Counted from the stretch's first letter, positions 15,910-25,897 are shown. The stretch is 64,000 bases of DNA from Spirochaetae bacterium HGW-Spirochaetae-1 (GCA_002839375.1 PGXY01000012.1:8430-72429); one strand, 5' to 3'. The notes: a model not told the origin generated them from the letters alone. Numbers and translations: made by a program.

Positions 15910-16395
15910 GTGCGTGATCCAGTCAGGGCAAGAGTTGACAATCTGGACAGGGATAAAGTGGAGGACCTTCTTTTTCATCTACTGAGAACCTTCTATCAAT
16001 TTGAACAAATTGAAGTGTTGGAATTCGACCTATCCTATGAATTGATCTATATCCTGAAAATGCTCAGGCGGAATGACGGGATGCGCATTAGTGACATCGC
16101 CGAAGAAATGAAGATTAAGGTTTTTACGGCTACACGACTTGCAGATCAACTGGAAAAGAGAGAGTTGATTAAAAGAAAGCGAGACAGCGTTGACAAACGA
16201 AATATTCTTGTCACCATAACGGCCAAAGGGAAACGCATTGTGAAGAAGATAGAAGACCATGCAATAAACTTAATATTCGGCAACATGGGTAGTTACAGTG
16301 AGGATGAAATTCATGTAATCTTTAATACCATCAAAAATCTCGATCATATTCTCGGCGTTGAACCCAGTAAATTTTTGCCTGGGCATTCGGAATAA
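15910..16395 (+). CDS. MarR-family transcriptional regulator
   Basis: A 161-residue winged-helix protein. The HTH is around NDGMRISDIAEEMKIKVFTA and the wing around KRKRDSVDKRNILVTITAKG, both typical of MarR. Long N- and C-terminal helices make the dimer interface. The start is GTG at 15910 behind AGGGGG (15895-15900, nine bases away). MarR proteins usually repress and are released by phenolic or lipophilic ligands. Candidate binding sites stand upstream, and TGCA-rich palindromes recur before the SDR, AOR and FecR genes, so it may control that whole set. Confidence 0.9.
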   Translation: MRDPVRARVDNLDRDKVEDLLFHLLRTFYQFEQIEVLEFDLSYELIYILKMLRRNDGMRISDIAEEMKIKVFTATRLADQLEKRELIKRKRDSVDKRNILVTITAKGKRIVKKIEDHAINLIFGNMGSYSEDEIHVIFNTIKNLDHILGVEPSKFLPGHSE

Positions 16396-16453
16396 TAAAA
16401 ATAAAAAAGTGCATGCCTGCATGATAAAAAGAGACTAAAAAAGGAGGTTAGCA

Positions 16454-18382
16454 ATGGCTAGCAAGTTCAAAGGGTACATGGGGAAAATGCTGGATATTAA
16501 TCTGACTGAAGGAACAATCGGTGAGTACAATGTGAGCGACAAGGATCGTGAACTGTTCCTCGGGGGAAGATATCTCAGCACCAAAATTTTATGGGATGAA
16601 CTAAAGTCCGGGATAGATCCCATGTCTGACGATAATATCCTTGTGGTGATGACATCACCGCTGACCGGAACAGGAGCTCCTTCCTCCAGCCGGTACGACA
16701 TTTCCGCCAAGAGCCCTCTTACCGGTGCTATCGGCCACTCCAACAGCGGTGGTAATTTCGGTATATTCCTGAAAAAGGCAGGCTGGGATGGTATGCTCGT
16801 CCGCGGCAGGTCGAAGCAGCATGTATATATTGAAATCGAAGATGACAATGTGCAGATAAAAAACGCCGATCACCTGTGGGGCATGAACACCCAGGATGCC
16901 CAGGCAGCCATGGGCAAGGGCGGGACCATGGCAATAGGCCCGGCCGGTGAACACCTGGTTAAATTTGCCACGGTTGTATCCCAGGAACGCAGTCACGGAC
17001 GTACCGGTATGGGCGCCGTCATGGGATATAAGAACCTGAAAGGAATGGTGGCCCGGGGAAGCAAAAAACATGAAATAGAGGAACCGGAAAAATATAAGGA
17101 GCATATTAAAAAATGGATTAAATTGCTGCAGGGTCATCCCGCCACGGGAGACCAGGCGCCGAAACTGGGAACCGCTGGATTTTTAACAACTCTCTCAGTG
17201 AAAAACGCATTGCCGACGAAAAATTTTTCCCGGGGTTCCTACGAGGACGCCTACATGATCGGCGGCGAGCGCCTGGCCGATGAGTTCCTTGTTAAAAACT
17301 ATGGCTGCACCTCCTGTCCAATCCGCTGTGGACGTGTAGTGAATATTGACGGCAAGGATGTAAAAGGACCGGAATATGAAATACTCTGCCTTCTCGGTTC
17401 AAACATGCTTATCAACGATATGGAAGCTATCCTGCGATGGAATATGGAGCTTGATCATCTCGGTATAGATGCTATCACGGTTGGGACTCTTATAGGATTT
17501 GCCGCCGAACTCAATGAAAAAGGAATGTGGAAAACCGGAATCGAATTCGGGAAAAAGGATAATATATCAGAAATATTGAGAAAAATTGCCTACAGGGAAG
17601 GGATTGGCAATGACCTGGCCGAGGGTGTCCGTTTCCTTTCGGAAAAATACGGCGGCAAGGATTTCGCGCCCCACGCCAAGGGACTTGAGCTGGCCGCCTA
17701 TGAGCCGCGCGCTTCTGTGGGGCATGGTCTGGGATATGCCACGGCAAGCCGAGGTGGATGTCACCTCGATGGAGGGTACTTGATTTTTTTCGAAGCGACG
17801 GGTCCGGTAACGCTGGATCAGTTCCATTACCGCTCAAAACCGGGATGGGTAACGCTTGACCAGGACCTGCTGGCTGTAATAAGCGCGGCCGGTAATTGCC
17901 TGTTCACTTCCTGGACCTTTGTTCCCGGTATTGCTTACAAAGCTCCCGGTCACCTTCTTATTTCAAAGATAATTACCAAGGTGCTGACCTATTCCTGGCC
18001 CTTGATAAATTTTACCTACACAATGCCCAAGGGGCTGATGAAGTTCCATCTGCCCATGCTTCCCCACACCAAGGCGATAAATTATGCCACGGGCATGAAA
18101 ATGGATTTCGGCAAGTTCATGATGGCCGGTGCCCGGGGGTATACTATGGAAAAACTTTTTAATCTCCGGGAAGGCATTGACAAGGAGTTTGATACACTGG
18201 CGAAACGCTTTACCGATGTGCCGCTCCTTGCGAATAATAAAAAATCGGTTGTCCGTCTGGACAAGATGATACCCAAGTACTACAAACTTCGAGGATGGGA
18301 CAAAAACGGGATACCCAAAAAGAAAACGTTAAAGAAAATGGGTATTGACTTTGTTGATGTGAATATGTTTATAAAAAAATAA
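16454..18382 (+). CDS. Aldehyde:ferredoxin oxidoreductase (tungsten enzyme family)
   Basis: A 642-residue protein matching the AOR family length. The N-terminal domain (GGRYLSTKILWDELKSG and TSPLTGTGAPSSSRYDISAK) binds the bis-pterin cofactor. CTSCPIRCG near residue 285 gives three Fe-S ligands. A later Cys in AAGNCLFTSW near residue 480 is the likely fourth. RGGCHLDGG sits in the middle domain. AORs oxidise aldehydes to acids (or reduce acids) with ferredoxin and a tungsten or molybdenum pterin, and mark anaerobic metabolism. AAGGAGG precedes the start. It follows the MarR gene by 58 bp. The specific aldehyde is unknown. Confidence 0.93.
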   Translation: MASKFKGYMGKMLDINLTEGTIGEYNVSDKDRELFLGGRYLSTKILWDELKSGIDPMSDDNILVVMTSPLTGTGAPSSSRYDISAKSPLTGAIGHSNSGGNFGIFLKKAGWDGMLVRGRSKQHVYIEIEDDNVQIKNADHLWGMNTQDAQAAMGKGGTMAIGPAGEHLVKFATVVSQERSHGRTGMGAVMGYKNLKGMVARGSKKHEIEEPEKYKEHIKKWIKLLQGHPATGDQAPKLGTAGFLTTLSVKNALPTKNFSRGSYEDAYMIGGERLADEFLVKNYGCTSCPIRCGRVVNIDGKDVKGPEYEILCLLGSNMLINDMEAILRWNMELDHLGIDAITVGTLIGFAAELNEKGMWKTGIEFGKKDNISEILRKIAYREGIGNDLAEGVRFLSEKYGGKDFAPHAKGLELAAYEPRASVGHGLGYATASRGGCHLDGGYLIFFEATGPVTLDQFHYRSKPGWVTLDQDLLAVISAAGNCLFTSWTFVPGIAYKAPGHLLISKIITKVLTYSWPLINFTYTMPKGLMKFHLPMLPHTKAINYATGMKMDFGKFMMAGARGYTMEKLFNLREGIDKEFDTLAKRFTDVPLLANNKKSVVRLDKMIPKYYKLRGWDKNGIPKKKTLKKMGIDFVDVNMFIKK

Positions 18383-18400
18383 AAAATAATCCTTTCATGA

Positions 18401-18430
18401 GCGGTGAATATCGTGCTCGATATTCACCGC
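18401..18430 (+). terminator. Terminator after the AOR gene
   Basis: A perfect 13-bp stem, GCGGTGAATATCG and CGATATTCACCGC, stands around a four-base loop and is followed within 10 bases by TTTTTTC. It lies 18 bp after the AOR stop. Confidence 0.75.
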
Positions 18431-18492
18431 CATGGACAGTTTTTTCTTCCTCGCCGCTGACTGCTTTCATTTTTTTTCTTGCCTTAACCGTC

Positions 18493-18506
18493 ATTTGCAT
18501 GCAAAT
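18493..18506. promoter_or_regulatory. Palindrome ATTTGCATGCAAAT before the FecR/TPR gene
   Basis: A perfect 14-bp palindrome containing TTGCA and TGCAA with no spacer, 44 bp before the start at 18551. It shares half-sites with the MarR-type operators at 15710-15743 but not their N3 spacing, so membership in the same regulon is uncertain. Confidence 0.4.
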
Positions 18507-18550
18507 TGAATCAATAGGTGCATCATTTTGCGTGAGGGGTAATAAATTCG

Positions 18551-19489
18551 ATGAGAAGATTCGTACAGGCGACCATTGTCATCACAGCTTTGCTGCTATC
18601 ACCGGATATTTTTGCCGCAGATGATGCTTACCGTGTCATTTTGACGGCCGGTACAGTAACATACAGGAATGCGGAATTAAAAGAATGGACCGCAGTAAAG
18701 GATGGACTGTTTCTTCACGACGACGCTATTATAAAAACAGGAGACCGTTCCCGGGCAGTCCTGGAAAAGGACGGCCGAAGAATAACGATCGCTGAAAACC
18801 GGATTGTACCGCTGAAAGAAATGTCACAATCCGGCAAGTTCCGCGCATCCGACGGTCTGTCGAATCTGCGTACCCGCCTGGGGGATATCCTCACGGGGAA
18901 GAAGTATGTTTCTTCTACCACGATTGTTGCTGTTCGTGGAGAGAAAATGGATGATTCTTCTTCCCCGGTATGGGCCGATGATCTCACCGGTGAAGAGAAG
19001 TCGTCTTCAGAAAAACCGCTGGATAAGGCAAAGGATCTTTTTATAAAGATGGACTATAAAGGTACCGTGGCTCTGCTGGAACCGGCAGTGAAAAACATGA
19101 CAGGTTCGGAAAAGGATGACGGTACCTACATGCTTTTCATTTCGTACTACAACCTGGGCAGTTACGCGAAATGCGTGGAACTCTCCGATCACCTCATGAT
19201 CGACCATGAGGCTTCACCGCACAAACGCTCAGCAGTCATTTTAATAACGGCATTGGCCCATAACAACACCGGCGCATATCGGGACAGCATCGGGTTGCTC
19301 AGCAGATTTATATTCGAATTTCCCGACGACCCCCTGGTTCCCGAAGCCTGTTCCATGCTTGCCGGTTCATATATGTTGAGCGGCGACGAGGAACGTGCCA
19401 TGAAATACTACCGCCTCATTCTGGACAGGTATCCCGCCAGCTCTGTGGCCCGCGATGCAGCTGCGATGGTGGGAAAGAAAAAAGATTAG
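18551..19489 (+). CDS. Exported FecR-domain and TPR protein
   Basis: A 312-residue protein with a signal peptide (about 1-23, ending near DIFAADD). A FecR-like domain (about 28-95) includes YRNAELKEWTAVKDGLFLHD, TGDRSRAVLEKDGRRITIAE and AENRIVPLKEM. A TPR region (about 160-310) includes YMLFISYYNLGSYAKCVELS and CSMLAGSYMLSGDEERAMKY. FecR domains of this free-standing exported type occur in large spirochaete and deltaproteobacterial surface proteins. They probably serve as structural or ligand-binding modules rather than sigma regulators. GAGGGG precedes the start. Confidence 0.8.
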   Translation: MRRFVQATIVITALLLSPDIFAADDAYRVILTAGTVTYRNAELKEWTAVKDGLFLHDDAIIKTGDRSRAVLEKDGRRITIAENRIVPLKEMSQSGKFRASDGLSNLRTRLGDILTGKKYVSSTTIVAVRGEKMDDSSSPVWADDLTGEEKSSSEKPLDKAKDLFIKMDYKGTVALLEPAVKNMTGSEKDDGTYMLFISYYNLGSYAKCVELSDHLMIDHEASPHKRSAVILITALAHNNTGAYRDSIGLLSRFIFEFPDDPLVPEACSMLAGSYMLSGDEERAMKYYRLILDRYPASSVARDAAAMVGKKKD

Positions 19490-19498
19490 AAACAAAAA

Positions 19499-19522
19499 CA
19501 GCCGCCTGCAGTACTGCGGCTG
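19499..19522. terminator. Stem-loop between convergent genes
   Basis: CAGCCGC and GCGGCTG pair around a ten-base loop between two convergent genes. T-runs are weak on both sides, so it is a candidate bidirectional terminator only. Confidence 0.4.
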
Positions 19523-19541
19523 ACTGCTGCGGGGCACAGTA

Positions 19542-22500
19542 TCATTTGTCCGCCCAGACAGGGTCTGCCTCGTCCACCTTCCCGGCTTTCAGCGTTTCCG
19601 TTTCCAGCATGAATCCGTATTGTTTATGGAGGGATGAATCGAGACGCAGGGCTATGAGCATCATCTCCCGGGACTTTTCCTGTCGGTTCATTTTCCCGTA
19701 TACCAGGGCCATGTTAACATGTACCGTTGGATTATCGGGCCGGATAGTCCTGGCTTTTTCAAAGAATACCAGGGCCTGGTCAAACTTTCCTTCGAGCATA
19801 AGTATATTGCCCATGTTGTTGGTCGCCGAGAAATAGCCAGGATCGAGCTTGAGGGCCTCTTCGAAATAAGACCTGGCCTGGTCGTATTTACCGAAACGGG
19901 AGTACGTTACACCGATGCTGTTGTAAATTCTGCTGTTGCCGCTGTCCTGTTGCAGGGAGTTTTCCAGAACCTTAATCCGGCGGGTCAACTCCGTTTCAAT
20001 GATGGTATTAATGTCGCCGTGGTATAAACGGTCCGTTTCCTCTATGCCGGGAATTTTCGGTTCCCAGCCATCGTCGTCCAGCGTTACCGGAGCATACTGC
20101 TGCCATGCTTCCTTGGATGTGATAACCTCAATCTGGTCATTGCGGGCAAATTTTCTATATTGCTGAAGTCCCTTGTCCCATGCAGTCAGAAAGGATTCTC
20201 CCATGGCCGTGGTTTCCACGGGAATCCACACGCTGTTTTTGTAGATGACAAGACGGCTGTCATCGGAAGAAACATTGCTTTTATTTGCTTCGGAGACATC
20301 GGTGTTAAACATCATGAGTATGTGTCCGGGAACGGTCAGGAGGGCGGTTTCTATCCCCAGATTTTCAAGGAGAGCGCAGTACAGGACCGTAAGGTCATCG
20401 CAGTCTCCGGACCTGAATCGCAGTGTCTCGCGAGGGTACTGAATATGGTCGACAAGATTTTTCTGCCGGGAGAAGGTCGTAAAGGGCGTACGCGGGTCCC
20501 TGACATAGGTAATGCCGAAGGTGCCCAGCGTATCAAATATTTCAATGGCATTCTGCAGCGCCGTATTCATGAATTTGGGGCGGAGGTTGCGAAACTGCTG
20601 TGCCGTGGTGCGGGAGAATATCTTCACAGCCGTATCCCTTGTCGTGATGAAGGAGGAGAGCTTCCGGGTATCAGTCCAGGTCATGGCATTACGGTTGTAT
20701 ACGCTGATGGGTTCGTTGCGAGAGATGCTGTATTCTTTCCCTTTGATTGAGTACCTTATGGTGAGCTGGGCATTTATGGGCGTATTCTCGGTTATACCGA
20801 GAATACGGTTGTTGAAAACGGCATAAAGGTCCAGCCGTACCGTATCATCGGGCTGTATCTGACGGAAAGAACGCGAATCCGTGGGGAAATCCATGTAATC
20901 CTTCAGCAGCAGTTCCGCATAGATGCGGTCAATGGTGTGTCCCGTGGTATTTCGTATAACTGCCGTTCCCAGGGGATTGTCCGTATAGAATTTGTACAGG
21001 GAACTGAAGAGTACCTGGAGGGAAATGGATTCAATCTCGGCATTTTTCACTTCCACGACGCCCTGAGATTTATTGAAGAGCGCAACGACGGCATCATACC
21101 TGCTCTTAAGGGCATTGTCGGCGGGAGAAAGCTTCAGCGCCATCTCGTAATATTGCACGGACTTTTCATAGTGGGGACGGGCGCTTTCCGGGCCTGTTCC
21201 AAGGGCGCTGCGGAAATTCATTTCATGAAAGCGGGCATACTCTCCGTACAGGGCAAGCCGGTTTTTATCCAGGCCCCGTTTAGCCGCCGAATTATTCTTA
21301 TTGTATTGGAGGACCTTTTCGTAGAGGGCAATTGCCGTGGGGAAATGACCGACAGCTGAATAATATTCGGCCCGGGCAAGGATTGCCGGCATATATTTCG
21401 GGTCGACGGACAGGGCCATGTTGATGTAATACAGCGCCTGCGATGAGCCTGCCGGGTGCTTGCGGGAAAAGACCATGTATACCGCCGCGGACTTTGCCTC
21501 TTTCAGGTTTTTGAGGACGTTGAAGCAGACGATCCTTTTATTCTGCATGTCGGCGACATAGAGACGGTTCCCGTCGGCGCTGACCGTAATATCATAGGGC
21601 ACGTTGAAATATTTCCGGTCATTCCCGGGGAGTTCGCTTGTGATCCACCGGACACTGTCATCTTTATCAATCCTGAATATGATGTTTTTGGAAACATCTA
21701 CCCCGTAGAGGTTCTCATTTTTATCCATGGTGCAGCGGGATATGAGCAGTAAGGAACGGTTTATTCCCATGGTCCTTTTTCTCAGCACCTGGCCGTGTTC
21801 CGAAAGATAGGTCAGGCAATAGAAATTATCTTTATCGGATATGATGACCGGTTTGCCGTTAAAGGTCGTGATGGTCACCGGAGTCTCGCCGTTAAGATGA
21901 ATGCTGCTGATGTGCATGCCTTCGCTGTTGTAGACCAGGATCAGTGATTTTTGATTATCGGGGACGAAAACATACCCCGCCGAGGATACGGCAAAATCCT
22001 GAGCTGCCGCCGCGTTGTGGAATATCTCGCGGACCGGGGAGCCGCTTTTATCATACAATATTATTTTTTTTCCCGATGTATCAAGGACAAAAATAGTGCC
22101 GCTGCCATCACCGTCAATCTTCATGGGGACCTGGAATTCGCCCATATCGGACCCCGGCATGCCGATCTTTCCCCGAATTCTGCCCGAGTCATCGATGCGG
22201 CTTATGAGGCCGTAGGCACCGATGACAACTTCGTCTCCGCGTGAATAGACACTGTAAGGAGTCGTGTGGTTCGGGTCAATGGAGCTCATCCCCAGGAATG
22301 ACATATCACGGATATATCGCATGTCTGTGGGCGGATGCAGGGAATAGCCCGAGGCGATCGACATGGTGAGACGGAAACTTTCCATTCTTTTCTGAGCCAG
22401 CAATACGGCCGTGGAAAAATCCGGTGCTGAAATCTGAATTACGTTCTGATAACCGGCGGTCCTGCCATTGAACAGCTGGACGATGACATTATGGTCGGTG

Positions 22501-23246
22501 TTTTCATCGTTTCTGAAAACATGGCCCGTAACGAGCCAGTCGCATTTTATTGCGCTGCTGATGGCCGACAGTCTTTTTTCAGAACGGTATTGTTCACTGT
22601 TCATGTTGATGAAAGGATATGATTCATCCTTTACAACAGTGAGATGGGCCCCCAGGTGTTGTTCCATGTGCTGTTTTAGCCGGGACTTCAGTTTCCGGTA
22701 TTCCGAACCGGAATCCCCGGAAATGTTAAAATCAATGAATGCGATTCTGGACGCGGTGTTTTTGATGTTTCCGACATTGGCAAAGTATCCCTTATAGTCC
22801 CCGATGTAGGAATAGCAGTATTCCAGGTTGGATGATATGACCGCATTGGGTCGGAGCGCAGTGGTAAATCCCCTGTCGATGACATCTTTTTTCCGGGTGG
22901 AATCATAGAGGTATAACCGCACCCGGGCCTTTCTGGCTTCGTCAATTTTTACGGAACCGTATATCACCCAGCCGGAACGATTGGCGGCGGCTATAGTATC
23001 AATATCCCGCTGTACGCTGTACGCGTAGGGCTCGCTCAGGTTGATGACGGATATTCTGCCATGCAGCGTTTTTTGAATATCCTCGAGGAAAAGGTCATTG
23101 ATTTTTTTTATATCCTCTATATTATTTTTATCATTGGAAGAGAGACCGAGAAAGAGCACGTTTTTCTGGGCGTCTCGGGCAGGAGAAACGGCACCCGTTA
23201 ACAAAAGAATGCAGGTTATTGCGACTATATGTATGCTGTGTTTCAT
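19542..23246 (-). CDS. Large exported protein with NHL-like, TPR and transglutaminase-like domains
   Basis: A 1234-residue protein. It starts with a signal peptide (HIVAITCILLLTGAVSPARD). An N-terminal region (about 25-290) has repeating strand-helix units like those of outer-membrane-associated proteins. An NHL/six-bladed propeller part (about 300-610) includes GMPGSDMGEFQVPMKIDGDG and YDITVSADGNRLYVADMQNK. TPR repeats follow (about 615-720). A transglutaminase-like domain (about 930-1010) has FRSGDCDDLTVLYCALLENL with the catalytic Cys, and VPGHILMMF with the His. C-terminal TPRs include YNSIGVTYSRFGKYDQARSY. This many-module layout suggests an envelope scaffold or cell-surface processing factor. 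I do not recognise it as a named protein. Confidence 0.8.
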   Translation of the reverse strand: MKHSIHIVAITCILLLTGAVSPARDAQKNVLFLGLSSNDKNNIEDIKKINDLFLEDIQKTLHGRISVINLSEPYAYSVQRDIDTIAAANRSGWVIYGSVKIDEARKARVRLYLYDSTRKKDVIDRGFTTALRPNAVISSNLEYCYSYIGDYKGYFANVGNIKNTASRIAFIDFNISGDSGSEYRKLKSRLKQHMEQHLGAHLTVVKDESYPFINMNSEQYRSEKRLSAISSAIKCDWLVTGHVFRNDENTDHNVIVQLFNGRTAGYQNVIQISAPDFSTAVLLAQKRMESFRLTMSIASGYSLHPPTDMRYIRDMSFLGMSSIDPNHTTPYSVYSRGDEVVIGAYGLISRIDDSGRIRGKIGMPGSDMGEFQVPMKIDGDGSGTIFVLDTSGKKIILYDKSGSPVREIFHNAAAAQDFAVSSAGYVFVPDNQKSLILVYNSEGMHISSIHLNGETPVTITTFNGKPVIISDKDNFYCLTYLSEHGQVLRKRTMGINRSLLLISRCTMDKNENLYGVDVSKNIIFRIDKDDSVRWITSELPGNDRKYFNVPYDITVSADGNRLYVADMQNKRIVCFNVLKNLKEAKSAAVYMVFSRKHPAGSSQALYYINMALSVDPKYMPAILARAEYYSAVGHFPTAIALYEKVLQYNKNNSAAKRGLDKNRLALYGEYARFHEMNFRSALGTGPESARPHYEKSVQYYEMALKLSPADNALKSRYDAVVALFNKSQGVVEVKNAEIESISLQVLFSSLYKFYTDNPLGTAVIRNTTGHTIDRIYAELLLKDYMDFPTDSRSFRQIQPDDTVRLDLYAVFNNRILGITENTPINAQLTIRYSIKGKEYSISRNEPISVYNRNAMTWTDTRKLSSFITTRDTAVKIFSRTTAQQFRNLRPKFMNTALQNAIEIFDTLGTFGITYVRDPRTPFTTFSRQKNLVDHIQYPRETLRFRSGDCDDLTVLYCALLENLGIETALLTVPGHILMMFNTDVSEANKSNVSSDDSRLVIYKNSVWIPVETTAMGESFLTAWDKGLQQYRKFARNDQIEVITSKEAWQQYAPVTLDDDGWEPKIPGIEETDRLYHGDINTIIETELTRRIKVLENSLQQDSGNSRIYNSIGVTYSRFGKYDQARSYFEEALKLDPGYFSATNNMGNILMLEGKFDQALVFFEKARTIRPDNPTVHVNMALVYGKMNRQEKSREMMLIALRLDSSLHKQYGFMLETETLKAGKVDEADPVWADK

Positions 23247-23394
23247 TATAATTTATCACCTGGAATGCTGTTTTTGTATTTATCGAGAAAGCCGAGAAAA
23301 TATAGCAAATAGGCTTAATGAACAAGCAGCATTGAGCAATTATTAAAAGATATGCGGGGAATTGGCAACCAATTTTAGCCACAGGGAGGTAATA

Positions 23395-24990
23395 ATGGTA
23401 TTGATTGACTGGGCTATTGTTGGCCTTTATATTTCAGCCGTTGTCCTTATGAGCTATCTGGTGGGAAAATCGCAGAAAAATCATGATGATTATTACCTGG
23501 GAGGACGCGTTATCCCGGCCTGGCAGGCAGGAGCTTCCATGACGGCCAACCAGGTGAGCGCCATAAGCCTGGTGGGAGCTCCGGCCTTTATCGCCGTCAA
23601 AAAGGGAGGAGGACTGGTCTGGCTTCAGTATGAAATGGCTATCCCCCTTGCCATGATCGCCATAATCATTTTCGTGATGCCCCTCGTCAGATCCGTGAAG
23701 GGAATCACCATCTATGAATACCTGGAAAAACGATTCGGCTATCATACCCGCCTGACCATGAGTCTGGTCTTCCTCGTCAGCAGATCCCTGGCTACGGGCG
23801 TGGCCCTGCTGGCAACCGCCTATGTAACCAGCGTATGCATGGGGATACCGCTTACACTCACCATCATCATCATCGGGACTGTTTCGCTTCTTTATACGTC
23901 AATGGGAGGCATCAAGGCCGATATCTATTCCGATATCATGCAGCTTGCCGTATTATGGATAAGCTCTTTTGTTCTCATCGGAATTCTCATTGTTCTCCTG
24001 GAGCCCTCTGGTCTGCATAACCTTACAAATGAAAGATTCAGGATATTTGATTTTACTGCCACGGGGCTTGGTGACGGGAATTCTTTTGCCTTTTTGCCCA
24101 TGCTTGTGGGAGGACTTTTCCTGTATATTTCCTATTATGGATGCGATCAGAGCCAGGCCCAGAGGCTCCTCACCGCGAAGAATGACCGTACTGCGGCCAG
24201 GTCTCTTCTCATCAACAGCCTGCTCCGTTTTCCTCTTGTTCTGACTTATTGCTGTGCGGGTATTCTCATGGTGCCCTTTTTGGCATCACATGCCTCCTTT
24301 GCCGAAGTTGTGAACGGACTGCCTGCTGATTATCTCATGCCTGTTTTTTTCAGGGATTATGTGCCGGCGGGAATGCGCGGTCTCCTCGTCGCCGGTATTT
24401 TTGCCGCATCCATGTCCAGCCTTGATTCAGCAATTAATTCCCTCAGCGCAGCCACCTGGGAGGACATCATCATCCCCATACGACCGCATCTTGCGGAAAA
24501 GGGGGATCGGGCTAAAATATTTATCGCAAGGCTCATGACAGTGTGCTGGGGAGTTTTTACTATACTCTGCGCACTCTGGTTTTCCGGTGGAACTGACACG
24601 GTAATCGAGATGGTGAATAAAATCGGTTCCGCCTTCTATGGTCCCGTTGCCGGAGTATTCATTCTCGGATTCCTGTCACGGAAGGCGGGGCAGGGCGGCG
24701 CGCTCACGGGCCTTGCTTCGGGTGTTTTTTTGAATATCGTCCTGTGGATATTTTTTCACGATTCCATCTCGTGGATGTGGTGGAATTGTACGGGTTTTTT
24801 TATGACTGTCCTCACCGGGATGGCTGTCACCTTTATTGTCCCGCTGCCCCATGATAAAGCACGGCAGGAAACACTGCGGGTTGTCGATCGAAGTGATTAT
24901 TCTTTTCTCAAAAAATATTCACTGATACTCATGGGCTGGTTTATCGTGATTATCATTATCAGTTTATGTCTTGAGCATGTGCTGACGTAG
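23395..24990 (+). CDS. Sodium:solute symporter (SSS family)
   Basis: A 531-residue protein with about 13 hydrophobic segments. The family signature is early (YLGGRVIPAWQAGASMTANQ, then VSAISLVGAPAFIA), with YGCDQSQAQRLLTAKNDRTA and FAASMSSLDSAINSLSAATW later. SSS proteins import sugars, acids or vitamins with sodium. I start at the ATG at 23395, behind GGGAGGT, rather than the upstream in-frame ATG at 23362. The substrate cannot be read. The mammalian-like SMVT/NIS branch has similar length. It is divergent from the large exported protein. Confidence 0.92.
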   Translation: MVLIDWAIVGLYISAVVLMSYLVGKSQKNHDDYYLGGRVIPAWQAGASMTANQVSAISLVGAPAFIAVKKGGGLVWLQYEMAIPLAMIAIIIFVMPLVRSVKGITIYEYLEKRFGYHTRLTMSLVFLVSRSLATGVALLATAYVTSVCMGIPLTLTIIIIGTVSLLYTSMGGIKADIYSDIMQLAVLWISSFVLIGILIVLLEPSGLHNLTNERFRIFDFTATGLGDGNSFAFLPMLVGGLFLYISYYGCDQSQAQRLLTAKNDRTAARSLLINSLLRFPLVLTYCCAGILMVPFLASHASFAEVVNGLPADYLMPVFFRDYVPAGMRGLLVAGIFAASMSSLDSAINSLSAATWEDIIIPIRPHLAEKGDRAKIFIARLMTVCWGVFTILCALWFSGGTDTVIEMVNKIGSAFYGPVAGVFILGFLSRKAGQGGALTGLASGVFLNIVLWIFFHDSISWMWWNCTGFFMTVLTGMAVTFIVPLPHDKARQETLRVVDRSDYSFLKKYSLILMGWFIVIIIISLCLEHVLT

Positions 24991-25006
24991 AGGGGGCATT
25001 CATGTG

Positions 25007-25897
25007 TCAATTAACCTTTCCGGCCCTGACGGCATCCAGATCCAGGGGGAGAGGCTTTTCCGGATCCACGTAGAGTGACAGGGCTCCGTTCGGACAGTTT
25101 TCAACGCAGAGTTCACAGCCGCGGCATTCGGCGCCGGTATAAACTCTTTTTCCCCCGACAATGCTGATAGCCTGAAAGTGGCAGAAATCAAGGCAGGTTC
25201 CGCAATCTTTGCATTTATTCTCATCGTGGGTTATGGAATACCCCGCCGTTGTTGATACGGGAACAACAGTGTTTCCCATGACGCGGGTGAACTTCGTGGC
25301 AATGAGGCTCAGGCAATGATCGGGGTGACAGGTGCAGATAACTCCCGTACATCCGCCGGTAGCTACTTTGAAAAAGGCCTGGTTGATATATTTTTTCTTT
25401 CTCATCTTTTGTATTATATCGAGCGCTTCTGCCTGGGTTACTTTTCTCGGATTGTATTTTTGACAGCTGTCGAGCCAGAAGGCGGCTCCCTTGCCCACCA
25501 TGAAACAGGAATTGATATCTTCCTTCGGAGCCTTGGTGGACTTTTTACAGGGACAATCCATGACGGTTATATTCTCGGGATCCTGAAAAATGATTTTTGT
25601 GGCGTATTTGTAAGGGATAATTTTTTTATTTTCATCGGAAATAATGCGGACATCTTCGTTTAAGGCGAAGATCTTTTTCACATCACCGGCCGATAAAACC
25701 TTGGAATGATACCGGTGAAAAACAAAGTTGGCCACGGGTTTCAAGGGGGGAAACCACATGATATTTTTAAGGGTCAGAACGCCTGTTGTGAGTGTTTTAA
25801 TGTAAGGATAGTAATATCGAAAATAAATATAATTATGGATAGCTCTGTCCACCCTCCAACCGTGTTTAACAAAGATATCTTTAGTTGACTGTTTCAT
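25007..25897 (-). CDS. 4Fe-4S ferredoxin-domain protein
   Basis: A 296-residue protein. The C-terminal part has two 4Fe-4S motifs, CKDCGTCLDFC (about 232-242) and CRGCELCVENC (about 259-269). The middle has additional cysteines (VMDCPCKKS near 115, GGCTGVICTCHPDHC near 180) that could bind another cluster. The N-terminal 100 residues are basic and aromatic and carry membrane-like patches. It probably works in electron transfer or as an iron-sulfur regulator at the membrane face. Similar proteins are common in anaerobes with many unrecognised partners; no partner gene is adjacent. It is convergent with the SSS gene, 16 bp away. Confidence 0.8.
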   Translation of the reverse strand: MKQSTKDIFVKHGWRVDRAIHNYIYFRYYYPYIKTLTTGVLTLKNIMWFPPLKPVANFVFHRYHSKVLSAGDVKKIFALNEDVRIISDENKKIIPYKYATKIIFQDPENITVMDCPCKKSTKAPKEDINSCFMVGKGAAFWLDSCQKYNPRKVTQAEALDIIQKMRKKKYINQAFFKVATGGCTGVICTCHPDHCLSLIATKFTRVMGNTVVPVSTTAGYSITHDENKCKDCGTCLDFCHFQAISIVGGKRVYTGAECRGCELCVENCPNGALSLYVDPEKPLPLDLDAVRAGKVN

